From Gammaproteobacteria bacterium (GTDB taxonomy: Bacteria; Pseudomonadota; Gammaproteobacteria; SZUA-152), in NCBI GenBank assembly GCA_003229995.1, contig QIGJ01000192.1, forward strand, positions 1-17,223: a DNA stretch of 17,223 nt, read 5' to 3'. Shown here one piece after another: positions 6,744-15,472 of the stretch; within the stretch, counting starts at the first letter, position 1; each line of letters starts with the position of its first letter. Under the pieces are notes generated by a model. It made no database searches. It was not told where the DNA came from and was given only the letters and a program-made list of their open reading frames with translations. The translations under genes and the position numbers were made by a program.

Positions 6744-7469
6744 TCAAAGCTTGAAATCCTGTCCCAGATAAACGTTTCTGACATGGGAATCGTTAAGCAC
6801 GTCCTCCGGGATACCTTGAGCGATCACTTCACCAGCATTCATAATATAGGCACGATGGCAAATCCCAAGGGTTTCTCTTACGTTATGGTCGGTAATCAGC
6901 ACACCGATGTTGCGCTCGGTTAAGTGTTTGATTATACGCTGAATATCCAGCACGGAAATAGGGTCAACACCGGCAAAAGGTTCGTCCAGCAGAATAAAAT
7001 TAGGCTCGGTGGCCAGTGCGCGGGCGATTTCCACCCGCCGACGCTCTCCGCCTGAGAGGCTCATGCCCAACGAATCACGAATGTGGCTGATGTGCAGCTC
7101 TCCCAGCAATTCATCCAATTTGCAGCGCTGTTGTTGTCGCGTCAGGTCGGCTCGGGTCTGTAATATGGCCAATAAGTTATCCGCGACGCTGAGCTTACGA
7201 AATACCGAAGCTTCCTGTGGCAGATAACCGATGCCCAAACGGGCCCGTGCATGTAATGGATAATGGGTGACATCATGCCCGTTGAGTTGAATCTGACCGT
7301 GATCACAAGCCACCAGACCGACGATCATGTAAAAGCAGGTTGTTTTGCCGGCACCGTTGGGGCCCAGCAGACCCACCACTTCGCCACTGTCGACAGTGAC
7401 GGAGACTTTTTTCACGACCTGCCGTGATTGGTATTGCTTGGCGAGGTCGATGGCGACCAGATTACTCAT
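6744..7469 (-). CDS. lptB: LPS export ABC transporter ATP-binding protein LptB
   Basis: The 241-residue cytoplasmic ATPase drives LPS extraction from the inner membrane as part of LptB2FGC. Walker A GPNGAGKT is at 36-43, the signature LSGGE at 138-142, Walker B FILLDEP at about 158-164, and the switch histidine in LITDHN at 195. The length and the [17 protein letters not shown] block are typical of LptB rather than a generic ABC protein. It starts nine bases after lptA. rpoN normally follows directly, but here a MITE-like element and a hairpin intervene. Confidence 0.97.
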   Translation of the reverse strand: MSNLVAIDLAKQYQSRQVVKKVSVTVDSGEVVGLLGPNGAGKTTCFYMIVGLVACDHGQIQLNGHDVTHYPLHARARLGIGYLPQEASVFRKLSVADNLLAILQTRADLTRQQQRCKLDELLGELHISHIRDSLGMSLSGGERRRVEIARALATEPNFILLDEPFAGVDPISVLDIQRIIKHLTERNIGVLITDHNVRETLGICHRAYIMNAGEVIAQGIPEDVLNDSHVRNVYLGQDFKL

Positions 7470-7478
7470 GGCCGGGGG

Positions 7479-8009
7479 TCAATTTTTTGGAGGCGAGTTT
7501 GGGGAGCGTTTGGGGCGAGGCTGCAAGGTAACGGTCACTCTCTGCTGTTCACCCGTCTTGTTGGCAGCACCGCCATTGGCGATCACTCGTTCGGCATCAG
7601 GGTCATATTGAATGCGATTACCGCTAAAACGATTTCCGCCCTGCCAGAATTGTGCTTTGCCCAGCAGTAGCACTTGTTTGCTGTTTGCGTTGTATTCCAT
7701 GCGCTGACTGCTGCCTTTCACGGTTTTTCCGTCTGCCCGTTGTTGTAAATAATGCGCTGGCTGACCCTGTGCGGTGATGCGCTGCAATTCTCCTTCCGTG
7801 CTGTACACCACCACCGTATCGGCACGCATCTCAATGCCGCCCTGACGCACGACCACATGGCCGGTGTAGGTCATGACTCCCAGGACTTCGTCAATCTCTG
7901 CTCGATCAGCCTCAATATGAACAGGCGGTTGGCTATCATCGTTACTGGCCAATGCCAGTGCGCTGAACACAGCGCTCATCAGCAATAACAACAGGAGCTT
8001 AAGGCGCAT
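7479..8009 (-). CDS. lptA: Lipopolysaccharide transport periplasmic protein LptA
   Basis: The 176-residue precursor has a clear signal peptide (LLLLLLMSAVFSALALA, cleavage near residue 21). An OstA/LptA beta-jellyroll follows, with PVHIEADRAEID, YTGHVVVRQGGIEMRADTVVVY and FWQGGNRFSGNRIQYD. LptA forms the periplasmic bridge between LptC and LptD. The C-terminus is basic and proline-rich (PRPKRSPNSPPKN). Its start overlaps the end of lptC by 11 bases, so the two are probably translationally coupled, and lptB follows nine bases later. Confidence 0.95.
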   Translation of the reverse strand: MRLKLLLLLLMSAVFSALALASNDDSQPPVHIEADRAEIDEVLGVMTYTGHVVVRQGGIEMRADTVVVYSTEGELQRITAQGQPAHYLQQRADGKTVKGSSQRMEYNANSKQVLLLGKAQFWQGGNRFSGNRIQYDPDAERVIANGGAANKTGEQQRVTVTLQPRPKRSPNSPPKN

Positions 8010-8571
8010 AGACCCCCCGTACCTGCGACAATAATTGCACCTGCTCCTCGCGGAAATACACTTGTAGACCGACTGTTTTCAAGGTGTCTTTGTTTTGCAC
8101 AATGGTGGCTGCCTGATCCGTTTCTGCATAGTCATCCGCTGGCCGCACGCGCACATCGCGGGTACTAATCTGTAAATTGGCCGATGCCAGCTCATCAGGG
8201 TAGCGTTGGATGGTCACCGAGCCATCCAGAAAAATCTGCGCATTGCCATTTTCTGCGCGACCGGTTTTCGCCACTGCCGTCCAGCGCTGACCATCGGACT
8301 GGAAAGCGGTAAATTGTGGTTGCGTAAATTCGCTGCGGTCATCATCAGCGTAGTGTGCCATATGTGTGGCCTGGAGTTGATATTGCGGTCGTCCCTGTTT
8401 GTCGAATACTTGTGAGGTGAAATTTTCCATGAACGAGTCTGGCACACCCTGAGTATGTGGTGTCACTACCGGTTCCTTATCTGGCTGTTTCTGAAACAAC
8501 CATACACTGAGTCCGGTGACAAGCACCACCAGCAGGGGGACGAAGGATTTCCACAGACGCTGAAACAACAT
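7999..8571 (-). CDS. lptC: LPS export ABC transporter periplasmic protein LptC
   Basis: The 190-residue protein has one N-terminal membrane anchor (FVPLLVVLVTGLSVWLF, about 10-26). The periplasmic domain includes FTSQVFDKQGRPQYQLQA, HYADDDRSEFTQPQFT and the repeated beta-strand pattern of LptC. It takes LPS from the LptB2FG complex and passes it to LptA. It sits between kdsC (25 bases upstream) and lptA (overlapping), the standard order. Confidence 0.93.
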   Translation of the reverse strand: MLFQRLWKSFVPLLVVLVTGLSVWLFQKQPDKEPVVTPHTQGVPDSFMENFTSQVFDKQGRPQYQLQATHMAHYADDDRSEFTQPQFTAFQSDGQRWTAVAKTGRAENGNAQIFLDGSVTIQRYPDELASANLQISTRDVRVRPADDYAETDQAATIVQNKDTLKTVGLQVYFREEQVQLLSQVRGVYAP

Positions 8572-8596
8572 TCAATACCTGGATCTGGCAAACAAC

Positions 8597-9121
8597 TTAT
8601 TGTAAATAGTGTTGCATGGCGGCGTTCAGCGTTCCCTGCGCCTCCATAATCAGTTCACAGAGATCACGCGCTGCTCCCTGCCCACCGTTGTGTGGGGCTT
8701 GCCAATGGGCGTGCTTGCTCACCAGTGCATGGGCATCGTTGGTCGCTACGGCCAGCCCCACACGCCGCATAATGGGCAAATCCACCACATCATCACCCAT
8801 GTACGCCACTTGTTCTGCGTTGAGTCCCAGTTTGGCAATAAGCGTTTCGAAGGCGGGCAGTTTTTCCAGCTTGCCCTGATAAACGTGCTTGATACCGAGG
8901 TTGGCCATGCGGTGTTCCACCACTTTTGATGTACGACCGGTGATGATGCCTACCGCCACACCGCTGCCTTGCAGCATTTTCATGCCGTGACCATCACGGG
9001 AGTGAAAAGCTTTGTATTCCTGGCCATCGTCACCGAAAATCAAACGGCCATCGGTGAGCACGCCGTCTACGTCAAAGATCAGCAGTTTGATGTGAGCCGC
9101 GCGGGCGAGAATGTCTTTCAT
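8597..9121 (-). CDS. kdsC: 3-deoxy-D-manno-octulosonate 8-phosphate phosphatase KdsC
   Basis: The 174-residue HAD phosphatase has the nucleophile motif FDVDGVLTDG (Asp17 and Asp19), the threonine motif IITGRTS, the lysine in GKLEKLPA and the acidic motif YMGDDVVDLPIM. No cap domain is present, as in tetrameric KdsC. It removes phosphate from Kdo-8-P in the third step of Kdo synthesis. The ATG at 9121 overlaps the stop of the upstream unknown gene by four bases (ATGA), a coupling that kdsD would normally provide. lptC follows after 25 bases. Confidence 0.96.
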   Translation of the reverse strand: MKDILARAAHIKLLIFDVDGVLTDGRLIFGDDGQEYKAFHSRDGHGMKMLQGSGVAVGIITGRTSKVVEHRMANLGIKHVYQGKLEKLPAFETLIAKLGLNAEQVAYMGDDVVDLPIMRRVGLAVATNDAHALVSKHAHWQAPHNGGQGAARDLCELIMEAQGTLNAAMQHYLQ

Positions 9122-9750
9122 ATTATTCCTGTATTGAGTCCCTGGCCCAGCTTTTTCAAAGTGAAATTAAGTAGTAATGCATCATTTCTAGTTAAATTAT
9201 TGACATAATCCAGTAATTTTTTTATTTCGATACCCCTTACCTTAATAGGATTGTGCTCTCTGGGCACACCATCAATATATACCAGTTGCTCACTCACCAA
9301 TGAAGGGTCTATATTTAAACGGTTGATGGGGGGCTGTAGAACAACAAAAGGTGAGCAACATTCGGTATTATCCAGTTTTGCGTGTTCAATTTTCCAAAAG
9401 GATTTTGCGCCATAGGCTGCTTGATAAGCATTCCCTTTCTTTTTTAGAAACACTACCCATTGTCCTAGGCTGGAAATAGAAAGACCCTGCCAATGCATCT
9501 TAATGACAGTATTTTTGGATTGGCCCAGCACTAACTCTCTCATTGTTGCAGAAGCACTTCCAGGCATAGACTTTCCTTGAGACTTGATCTCAAAAACATC
9601 CACAATGGCTATCAACTCACTGCTTGTTACTAATTCTGAAAAATCAGAAGGTATCGGTTTTGCGCTGAATATAATGGGGGGGAATAAAGTAACTATCGAA
9701 AAAATAATGAGTTTTGATGTTACTTTGATACCGGTCATGTTGTTTTCCAT
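9118..9750 (-). CDS. Unrecognised secreted protein inserted between kdsD and kdsC
   Basis: The product has 210 residues from the ATG at 9750. A second ATG at 9738 has GGAA at good spacing and may be the true start. A signal peptide (KLIIFSIVTLFPPIIFSA, cleavage before KPIPS) predicts export. The mature part has SELIAIVDVFEI, a polar loop, MRELVLGQSKNTVIKMHW, QWVVFLKKKGNAYQAAY and a CC pair in NTECCSPF. The strand pattern resembles small secreted beta-barrel (OB or netrin-like) domains, but I do not recognise a family and assign no function. The region is far richer in A+T than its neighbours (about 25% G+C across 9181-9240), suggesting later arrival. It overlaps the kdsC start by ATGA, so it is placed to be cotranslated with LPS genes. 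Confidence 0.7.
   Translation of the reverse strand: MENNMTGIKVTSKLIIFSIVTLFPPIIFSAKPIPSDFSELVTSSELIAIVDVFEIKSQGKSMPGSASATMRELVLGQSKNTVIKMHWQGLSISSLGQWVVFLKKKGNAYQAAYGAKSFWKIEHAKLDNTECCSPFVVLQPPINRLNIDPSLVSEQLVYIDGVPREHNPIKVRGIEIKKLLDYVNNLTRNDALLLNFTLKKLGQGLNTGII
9169..9190. repeat. Sequence matching family B inverted-repeat end
   Basis: GTAGTAATGCATCATT (9171-9186) is identical to the left end of the repeat at 16883-16898. The preceding AA also matches the other end of that repeat, read inward. It lies inside the 3' part of the unknown secreted-protein gene. No partner end is seen nearby. A 16-base match in a window this size is suggestive but could be chance. Confidence 0.4.
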
Positions 9751-9877
9751 ATTTTATAAAATATTAGTGGCTCTACTCAGCCTGATTATTTGAAGATAAA
9801 TCAAGAGCTGATTTTGTCAGTATCTGATTTTCCGCATAATAATTATTCCAGGGTTTAATGCCAGAACTTAAATCAAA

Positions 9878-9898
9878 AATTTATTACGTGTCCATTCC
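9878..9898. repeat. Solo end of family A MITE-like element
   Basis: Read on the minus strand this is GGAATGGACACGTAATAAAT, differing from the family A copy 2 end at only a few positions, and TTA flanks it at 9899-9901. No matching opposite end occurs in the AT-rich block to its left. It lies 14 bases past the kdsD stop, at the junction between kdsD and the inserted unknown gene. Confidence 0.6.
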
Positions 9899-9914
9899 TT
9901 ACAGGACTCAAATG

Positions 9915-10892
9915 TCAAACCACCCCTGCACGTAGCAGATCATGCATATTCAGCGCACCAACGGGTTGCTGTTGTTCATTCACCACCATCAGTGAATTAA
10001 TTTTGTGCTGCTCCATCAGGCTCAGTGTTTCCACCGCCAATTGTCGGGGATGCACTGTTTTGCAATGGCGTGTCATCACCTCGGCAATACCGATTTGATG
10101 CACATTAACCTCGCCATGATCCAGCACTCGGCGCAGATCACCATCGGTAAAGATACCCGCCAGCTTACCATCGGCGTCAACGATACCGGTCATCCCCAGA
10201 CCTTTTTGCGTCATTTCCAGTAACGCTTCGCTAAGACTGGCAGTCTCATCCACACAGGGAATGCTATCGTTGCCGTGCATAATGTCTTCCACATGCAGCA
10301 GTAAACGCCGCCCCAGTGAACCGCCGGGATGCGACAGTGCAAAATCATCCGCAGTGAATCCACGTTGTTCCAGCAATGACACCGCTAGCGCGTCGCCCAT
10401 CACCAGGGCTGCCGTCGTGCTGGAGGTGGGGGCCAGTCCCAGCGGGCAGGCCTCTTTTTCCACACTCACATCAAGGTGAGCGTCGGCAGCCTCAGCCAGG
10501 GTGGAGCCAACCTTGCCGGTAAGCGCAATGAGCGGGACTCCCAAACGTTTGATGAGCGGCAGAATGGTGAGGATTTCAGTGGTTTCACCGGAGTTGGATA
10601 ACGCCAGCACCACATCATTGCGGGTGATCATGCCCATGTCGCCGTGACTGGCCTCACCAGGATGCACAAAAAAAGCGGGGCTGCCGGTGCTGGCCAGCGT
10701 GGCGGCAATTTTTTCGCCGATATGGCCAGACTTGCCCATGCCCAGCACCACAATGCGGCCTCCGCAGTCATACATAAAACGGCAGGCATGCACAAAGTTC
10801 GGGCCAATGCGACCGGTAAGGTCGGTTACGGCTTTGGCCTCAATGTCGATGACCGCAAGGGCTATTTGTTGAAGTTTAACGGGATTCATCAT
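9915..10892 (-). CDS. kdsD: D-arabinose 5-phosphate isomerase KdsD
   Basis: The 325-residue protein has an N-terminal SIS sugar-isomerase domain (VVLGMGKSGHIGEKIAATLASTGSPAFFVHPGEASHGD, ALSNSGETTE, ALTGKVGSTLAEAAD, LGLAPTSSTTAALVMGDALA). Two CBS domains follow (VEDIMHG... and IAEVMTRH...). It converts ribulose 5-phosphate to arabinose 5-phosphate, the first committed step to Kdo. The His residues in VHPGEASHGD and SHPGGSLGRRLL, found in active enzymes, are present. A second ATG directly follows the first. The gene starts 15 bases after the antiporter, as in E. coli (yrbG-kdsD). Downstream, instead of kdsC, comes the AT-rich insertion. Confidence 0.96.
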   Translation of the reverse strand: MMNPVKLQQIALAVIDIEAKAVTDLTGRIGPNFVHACRFMYDCGGRIVVLGMGKSGHIGEKIAATLASTGSPAFFVHPGEASHGDMGMITRNDVVLALSNSGETTEILTILPLIKRLGVPLIALTGKVGSTLAEAADAHLDVSVEKEACPLGLAPTSSTTAALVMGDALAVSLLEQRGFTADDFALSHPGGSLGRRLLLHVEDIMHGNDSIPCVDETASLSEALLEMTQKGLGMTGIVDADGKLAGIFTDGDLRRVLDHGEVNVHQIGIAEVMTRHCKTVHPRQLAVETLSLMEQHKINSLMVVNEQQQPVGALNMHDLLRAGVV

Positions 10893-10907
10893 TTATGCCT
10901 AAATCTA

Positions 10908-11909
10908 TCAGCCCAGGCCTGTCAGGCCCAGCCACGTCATGTAACCGATAAAGCAGGCCAGTAACAATCCGCCTTCAAGGCGGTTGATACGACCTGGTCC
11001 CCTAAAACCATAGGCCATCAGAAACAACACGAAGGTTAATCCCAGCACGACGGGAAAATCACGTTGCAACACTGCCGGTTCCAATACGCTGGGTGCGATC
11101 AATCCTGGCAAGGCCAGTACCGCCGACAAGTTGAACATATTGGAGCCGATGATATTGCCCACGGCCATATCGTCTTCGCCCTTGAGTGCGCTCATTACCG
11201 AGGCAGCCAGTTCTGGCAGACTGGTACCGATGGCGATAATGGTCAGACCAATCACCAAGTCACTGACACCCAGATCACGGGCAATATCCACCGCACCCCA
11301 CACGAGCAGTTTGGAACTCAGCACCAAAGCCACCAGACCCAGTACGGCCCAGAATACAGCCTGTCCGGTACTCAGACTGGTAGGAACCCCCCTTTCAAAT
11401 TCACTGGTCAATGGGTCTGTTACCGAAGCCGTTATTTGAGAATCAGAGGCCGCAGGTTGTGATCGCTTGCCCAGCCAGATCATCCAGAAAATCAACAAGA
11501 CCGTGGAGCCCAGTAGAACAGTGCCGTCGAGTACATCCAGCTCGCCATCCAGCATCAAGGCACCTGCTAGCAAGGTCACTGCAAACAGCACTGGGAATTC
11601 GCGGCGCAGAATGCCAGAGTCCACTGTTAGCGGCATGATCAGCGCTGTTACCCCCAAAACCAGTGCAATATTGGCGATATTGGAGCCCAATGCATTACCG
11701 ATCCCTATTCCGGGATTACCACTGCTGGCGGCCATCCCGGACACCAGCATCTCGGGTGCCGACGTGCCAAACCCCATAATGGTCATGCCGATAATCAGCG
11801 GTGACACTCCCAGGTTACGTGCCAGCCCTGCTGCGCCATGCACAAAACGTTCAGCACTCCATACTAAAAATATCAAACCACCCAGCACAGCCAACCACGA
11901 CATCCACAT
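10908..11909 (-). CDS. Calcium/sodium antiporter, CaCA family (YrbG-like)
   Basis: The 333-residue integral membrane protein has about ten hydrophobic segments and the two inverted alpha-repeats of the CaCA family. The first is GFGTSAPEMLVS...IGNALGSNIANI near the N-terminus and the second AIGTSLPELAASVMSAL...VGNIIGSNMFN in the second half. The acidic residues in APE and LPE bind the cation. A polar cytoplasmic loop of about 35 residues separates the halves. It probably exchanges Ca2+ for Na+ or H+ at the inner membrane; the exact ions cannot be read. Its position ahead of kdsD is conserved in Gammaproteobacteria. The start follows a short tandem duplication at the ubiA stop. Confidence 0.93.
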   Translation of the reverse strand: MWMSWLAVLGGLIFLVWSAERFVHGAAGLARNLGVSPLIIGMTIMGFGTSAPEMLVSGMAASSGNPGIGIGNALGSNIANIALVLGVTALIMPLTVDSGILRREFPVLFAVTLLAGALMLDGELDVLDGTVLLGSTVLLIFWMIWLGKRSQPAASDSQITASVTDPLTSEFERGVPTSLSTGQAVFWAVLGLVALVLSSKLLVWGAVDIARDLGVSDLVIGLTIIAIGTSLPELAASVMSALKGEDDMAVGNIIGSNMFNLSAVLALPGLIAPSVLEPAVLQRDFPVVLGLTFVLFLMAYGFRGPGRINRLEGGLLLACFIGYMTWLGLTGLG

Positions 11910-11910
11910 C

Positions 11911-11944
11911 TATTTAAAAATCTCCACTATTTAAAAACCTCCAC
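11911..11944. repeat. 17-base tandem duplication at the ubiA-antiporter junction
   Basis: TATTTAAAAATCTCCAC (11911-11927) is followed directly by TATTTAAAAACCTCCAC (11928-11944), with one mismatch. The distal copy contains the ubiA stop and its last codons. The proximal copy forms the whole leader of the antiporter gene, including GTGGAG about 12 bases before the ATG. It appears to be a recent slip duplication that set the gene spacing. Confidence 0.8.
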
Positions 11945-12875
11945 TTACGGCACTGACAACGGGTTCCGCAGTCCCTTCTGCAAACGCGTAATGCAACACC
12001 AGCCCGACAAATATTATCGCGCCAAGCCAATGATTATTAAGAAAAGCCTTGAAGCAACCCTCAGGATTACGATCACGAATCAGCCACTGCTGATACACAC
12101 CCAACCCTGTTGCTGCCAACAGACTCAGAAAATAAAACAGACCCAATTCCAGCTTGTTGCCGATAATCCACAGGGTGAGCAGAAACATCACCTGGATGCT
12201 GCCAATAATCATGCGGTCGGCATCGCCAAATAAAATTGCCGTGGATTTGACGCCAACCTTCAAATCGTCTTCGATGTCCACCATGGCATACATGCTGTCA
12301 TAAGCCGTGGCCCATAATACGGTGGCAACGAGCAGCAGCCACGCTACCAGTGGCACCTCGCCAGTCTGTGCCGCAAATGTCATGGGAACCGCCCAGCCGA
12401 AAGTCAGCCCCAAAAACACCTGCGGCAAATAGGTGTGGCGTTTCGTAAAAGGATAAACTGTCACCAGCACCGCGCCGACCAGCGACAGAGCAATGGTGAA
12501 CCCGTTCGTCGTCAATACCAGCATAAAAGCAATCAGGCATAACACCACAAACAGTATCAGTGCTTCCCGGGGTGTTACCGTGTTCGCCGCGATGGGACGG
12601 CTTTTGGTGCGCTCAACATGTGGGTCAAATTCACGATCAGCGTAGTCATTAATCACACAACCCGCTGCACGCAACAGCACCACGCCCAGCACAAATACCA
12701 GCGTTACTCCTGTATCCGGATTGCCTTGTCCCGCAATCCACAACGCCCATGCCGTCGGCCATAGCAACAGGTAAGTGCCAATGGGACGGTGCAGGCGCAT
12801 CAGCAACGCATACTGATAACTGCGATCTTTAACGCGCTCCCAGTTCAGGTTCGATATCACTGTTGGTAGGTTCAT
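11931..12875 (-). CDS. ubiA: 4-hydroxybenzoate octaprenyltransferase UbiA
   Basis: The protein has 314 residues from the ATG at 12875. This start avoids overlap with ubiC; a GTG at 12935 would add 20 residues. The polytopic membrane protein carries both aspartate-rich prenyl-diphosphate motifs: NDYADREFD (76-84) followed by [10 protein letters not shown], and [13 protein letters not shown] (about 210-222) followed by VGVKSTA. It attaches the polyprenyl tail to 4-hydroxybenzoate in ubiquinone synthesis. ubiC, which makes 4-hydroxybenzoate, lies 19 bases upstream, so the pair forms a two-step unit. No strong ribosome binding site is visible, consistent with coupling to ubiC. Confidence 0.95.
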   Translation of the reverse strand: MNLPTVISNLNWERVKDRSYQYALLMRLHRPIGTYLLLWPTAWALWIAGQGNPDTGVTLVFVLGVVLLRAAGCVINDYADREFDPHVERTKSRPIAANTVTPREALILFVVLCLIAFMLVLTTNGFTIALSLVGAVLVTVYPFTKRHTYLPQVFLGLTFGWAVPMTFAAQTGEVPLVAWLLLVATVLWATAYDSMYAMVDIEDDLKVGVKSTAILFGDADRMIIGSIQVMFLLTLWIIGNKLELGLFYFLSLLAATGLGVYQQWLIRDRNPEGCFKAFLNNHWLGAIIFVGLVLHYAFAEGTAEPVVSAVSGGF

Positions 12876-12894
12876 GGACGGGTACTGTAGCGGA

Positions 12895-13470
12895 CTAACC
12901 GTGGTGTGGGCAGATAGCGGGGAGAAAAATTTCACTCACCAGTAATGGATGGTGATTGAGAAAAAAGGTTGAACGCCGACCCCAGATGCTCGTCGGTGGT
13001 TGTGATAAACCTGCGGTGGCGCGCGCAAACAACGGTTGTTCTGATGACAGTTGCGCAACCTCAATACTGCTGCGTACCATGGAGCGGTCTGCAAACAGCA
13101 CCGCGCCTAATGGTTTTTTACCCAGCCGTGACAGGCGGCGGCGGGGCCCGGTCAAGGTACGCACCGGAATCACCGTACGCGCAAACACCCATGGTTGATC
13201 ATCACATAACAAACGCACCTCGCGCACAAAACAGCGTTGATGTGGCACTGTGCCCAGTGCCTGTGCCTCATTCAACATCGGTCGTTGCCAGTGTTGCTCA
13301 ATAGGTTCAACACGAAACTGACCCTGGCATGTCTGCTGCAAACGACGGGTTAACGAAGCAGAATCCAGTAACCAGTCCAGCAATTCAGACGATGCGCCAT
13401 GACAGGCAACAGGTGACCACGCCTGCCAGCAGGGTTCAAATCGGTGTTTGCCTAAGAGAGGATGGGTCAC
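12895..13470 (-). CDS. ubiC: Chorismate lyase UbiC
   Basis: The 191-residue protein matches chorismate--pyruvate lyase. [13 protein letters not shown] is in the N-terminal third, [21 protein letters not shown] with the substrate-binding arginine in the middle, LGAVLFAD follows, and [22 protein letters not shown] with the conserved late glutamate is near the C-terminus. It releases pyruvate from chorismate to give 4-hydroxybenzoate. The frame opens with a GTG at 13470 without a clear ribosome binding site. The 211 bases upstream hold no recognised gene but include a CCGCA/TGCGG hairpin (13515-13531) and a TACAAT box (13509-13514, minus strand) that could be its promoter. Confidence 0.93.
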   Translation of the reverse strand: MTHPLLGKHRFEPCWQAWSPVACHGASSELLDWLLDSASLTRRLQQTCQGQFRVEPIEQHWQRPMLNEAQALGTVPHQRCFVREVRLLCDDQPWVFARTVIPVRTLTGPRRRLSRLGKKPLGAVLFADRSMVRSSIEVAQLSSEQPLFARATAGLSQPPTSIWGRRSTFFLNHHPLLVSEIFLPAICPHHG

Positions 13471-13681
13471 GAGGATATTACAGATGTGTCAGATTTAAAT
13501 GAGAGCGGATTGTACCGCAAGTTACGTGCGGGGTCGTTCGGGGATTTTTATTTCTGCACAAATACCGATTTAACGCTGCCATGGAATCAACAGGGAGTAC
13601 AGCCACACCCTTCTAAATCCAGAGGGAGTCAGGTTGTTGAATACCTGAGTGGTGACTGATTTTGTTGACAGACCGGTAAAA

Positions 13682-14890
13682 TTATTTTTTGGTGATCAGC
13701 GAATCACTGATTTCACCCGCCCAGTGAATCGATGCCAGATAGGCTGTGCGCAAAGTGTCGCTATCATAGTGTGTGTCGCTCAGATTGTTCCATTGGCCGC
13801 GCTCATAATCCAATACCAGCGACAACAGTTGTCCCAGTTCGCCCGTTTGATTCAACAGGGCATAATGCAGTGTATCGGATAGCGGTAAGGTATCCAGAAT
13901 TTCCGCCAGTGGTTTGTCGATGAAGGCGTCCAATGCTGAGAACAGACCCATAGTGAAAGCGTTTTCAGCAGATACAGGCGTGCCAGTGGACAGTGTTTCA
14001 CACATGTGCGCACGAATCAGCGCGGTGAGAATCAGTTCGTAGGGCTTGTCATCAATACTGGACATGGCCAGAATCGCTACCCAAGTTTTGATGGTATTGA
14101 GGCCCAATAAACTGATGGCCTGCTGTATGGATTCGACTTTTTTTCCAACACTGACGTGTGCGGAATTGATATAACGCAGAATCCGGTATGACAGGGAAAC
14201 ATCCTGTGTCACCAATGTTTGTAGTTCACTGAAGTCCAGTTCGGGGTTCTGCAATTTGGTCAGCAACTGCATGATGGCCATGCGGCTTGTCGGTGTGTGC
14301 GTGCCTTTGACGATTTTCGGTTTGCAAAAAAAGTAACCTTGAAAATAATCAAAACCCAATGCTTTGCAATATTCGTATTCTTCCGGAGTTTCGACTTTCT
14401 CTGCCAGTAAACGTATACCGGTTGGACGAAGTTTTTTGACTTGTTCAGTCAAGGCGCTTCCCGGCAAAGTGAACAGGTCAAATTTGATGATGTCCGCCAG
14501 TTCCACTAATGCCTGTTTACTGTCATCACAAATAAAATCATCGAGAACGATGGTGTGACCCGCAGCTTTCAGTTTTTTCAGACCGGCAATGACAGCTTCT
14601 GTGGGTTCGATATCTTCCAGTACCTCCAGTACCAGATTGTCTTGAGCCAATGATAGTGGCAGGCCTTCCACAATGTAGCGTTCAGTGAGATTGATAAAAG
14701 CCAGTGATTGTCCGACCAACTCGGGCAGGCCGACCTCCATCAGCGCATTGATCAGTACCTGGGAAGTGGCGTCATCGCCATCAACCACGTTGGCGTAATT
14801 GTTTCCGCTGGAGCGATACAGCAGTTCGTAGGCATACACATACAGTTTGCGATCATAAATGGGTTGGCGGGCAATGAAAAAATCGGACAC
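13682..14890 (-). CDS. EAL-HDOD signalling protein (YuxH/CdgJ type)
   Basis: The 402-residue protein combines an EAL domain (about 1-200) and an HDOD domain (about 205-400). In the EAL part the opening motif is YELLYR rather than EALLR, but FINLTER, VLDDF, LLAEKVET and FQGYFFCKP keep several metal-binding and catalytic residues in recognisable form. In characterised proteins of this architecture the EAL domain is often inactive and the protein controls motility or adhesion. Whether this one degrades cyclic di-GMP cannot be settled by reading. The HDOD part has SYRILRYINSA and SIQQAISLLG. The start is a GTG at 14890 with AAGGA eight bases upstream. It lies between the Nudix gene (133 bases) and ubiC (211 bases), so it may be its own unit. 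A PilZ gene, the receiver side of cyclic di-GMP signalling, lies elsewhere in the window. Confidence 0.92.
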   Translation of the reverse strand: MSDFFIARQPIYDRKLYVYAYELLYRSSGNNYANVVDGDDATSQVLINALMEVGLPELVGQSLAFINLTERYIVEGLPLSLAQDNLVLEVLEDIEPTEAVIAGLKKLKAAGHTIVLDDFICDDSKQALVELADIIKFDLFTLPGSALTEQVKKLRPTGIRLLAEKVETPEEYEYCKALGFDYFQGYFFCKPKIVKGTHTPTSRMAIMQLLTKLQNPELDFSELQTLVTQDVSLSYRILRYINSAHVSVGKKVESIQQAISLLGLNTIKTWVAILAMSSIDDKPYELILTALIRAHMCETLSTGTPVSAENAFTMGLFSALDAFIDKPLAEILDTLPLSDTLHYALLNQTGELGQLLSLVLDYERGQWNNLSDTHYDSDTLRTAYLASIHWAGEISDSLITKK

Positions 14891-15023
14891 GGCGGCAATC
14901 CTTGCAAGTGGTCACTGACATGAGCCAAGTGCTTGTTTGGTTCCTGGTGGTATCGGCAGACGCCAAAGGGGCTTTAGGCGGGCTTTCAGGGAAGAGAGTG
15001 TTAAAGACTGGGTTTTTTGACGG

Positions 15024-15461
15024 CTAATTTCGCAACGGTGTCCGTTTGCCGCTTTGTCGATAGTTCAGATAATCCGCAAGAATCAAAGCATGATCAAAAG
15101 CCAGAAGTGAAGGCAGGTGCTCAGGCAAAAAAATCTGCACATTTGCAGCATCATCGGCAGCCCGGGGTTCGCCGCTGGCCTCGGCAATATAGACGGCACA
15201 GACGGTGTGGCCACGCGAGTCACGGGCCGGGTCCGAGTAACATCCCAACAAGGTGATGAGTTTTACCAGCAGTGAAATTTCTTCCACAGCTTCCCGTACG
15301 GCAGCCTGCTCCAGACGTTCACCCACATCCACAAAACCGCCGGGCAGTGCCCAGCCATACGGCGGGTTTTTACGTTCGATAAGCAGTATGGGGTGGCCGG
15401 GTTGATCAATGAGTTCGATAATAATATCGACGGTGATTTTGGGCGTTTCGGGTGCGGGCAT
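15024..15461 (-). CDS. Nudix hydrolase, ADP-ribose pyrophosphatase-like
   Basis: The protein has 145 residues from the ATG at 15461. A TTG at 15476 would overlap the mgtE stop and is the alternative start. The Nudix box spans residues 42-64: GFVDVGE, then RLEQAAV, then REAVEEISL. All metal-binding glutamates are present, but the glycine near the end of the box is serine. [14 protein letters not shown] and [12 protein letters not shown] resemble ADP-ribose and related nucleoside-diphosphate-sugar hydrolases. It immediately follows mgtE, which suggests cotranscription. The true substrate is inferred, not shown. Confidence 0.9.
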   Translation of the reverse strand: MPAPETPKITVDIIIELIDQPGHPILLIERKNPPYGWALPGGFVDVGERLEQAAVREAVEEISLLVKLITLLGCYSDPARDSRGHTVCAVYIAEASGEPRAADDAANVQIFLPEHLPSLLAFDHALILADYLNYRQSGKRTPLRN

Positions 15462-15472
15462 CGGTTTGGTTA

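Noticed and set aside
6459..6923. 154-codon plus-strand open frame spanning the rpoN-lptB gap
   Set aside because: It is made of repeat DNA and antisense lptB sequence, with no start signal and no recognisable domain.
13462..13659. Open frame of 65 codons on the plus strand between ubiC and the EAL-HDOD gene
   Set aside because: It has no properly spaced ribosome binding site, overlaps the ubiC start in antisense and matches no family I know.
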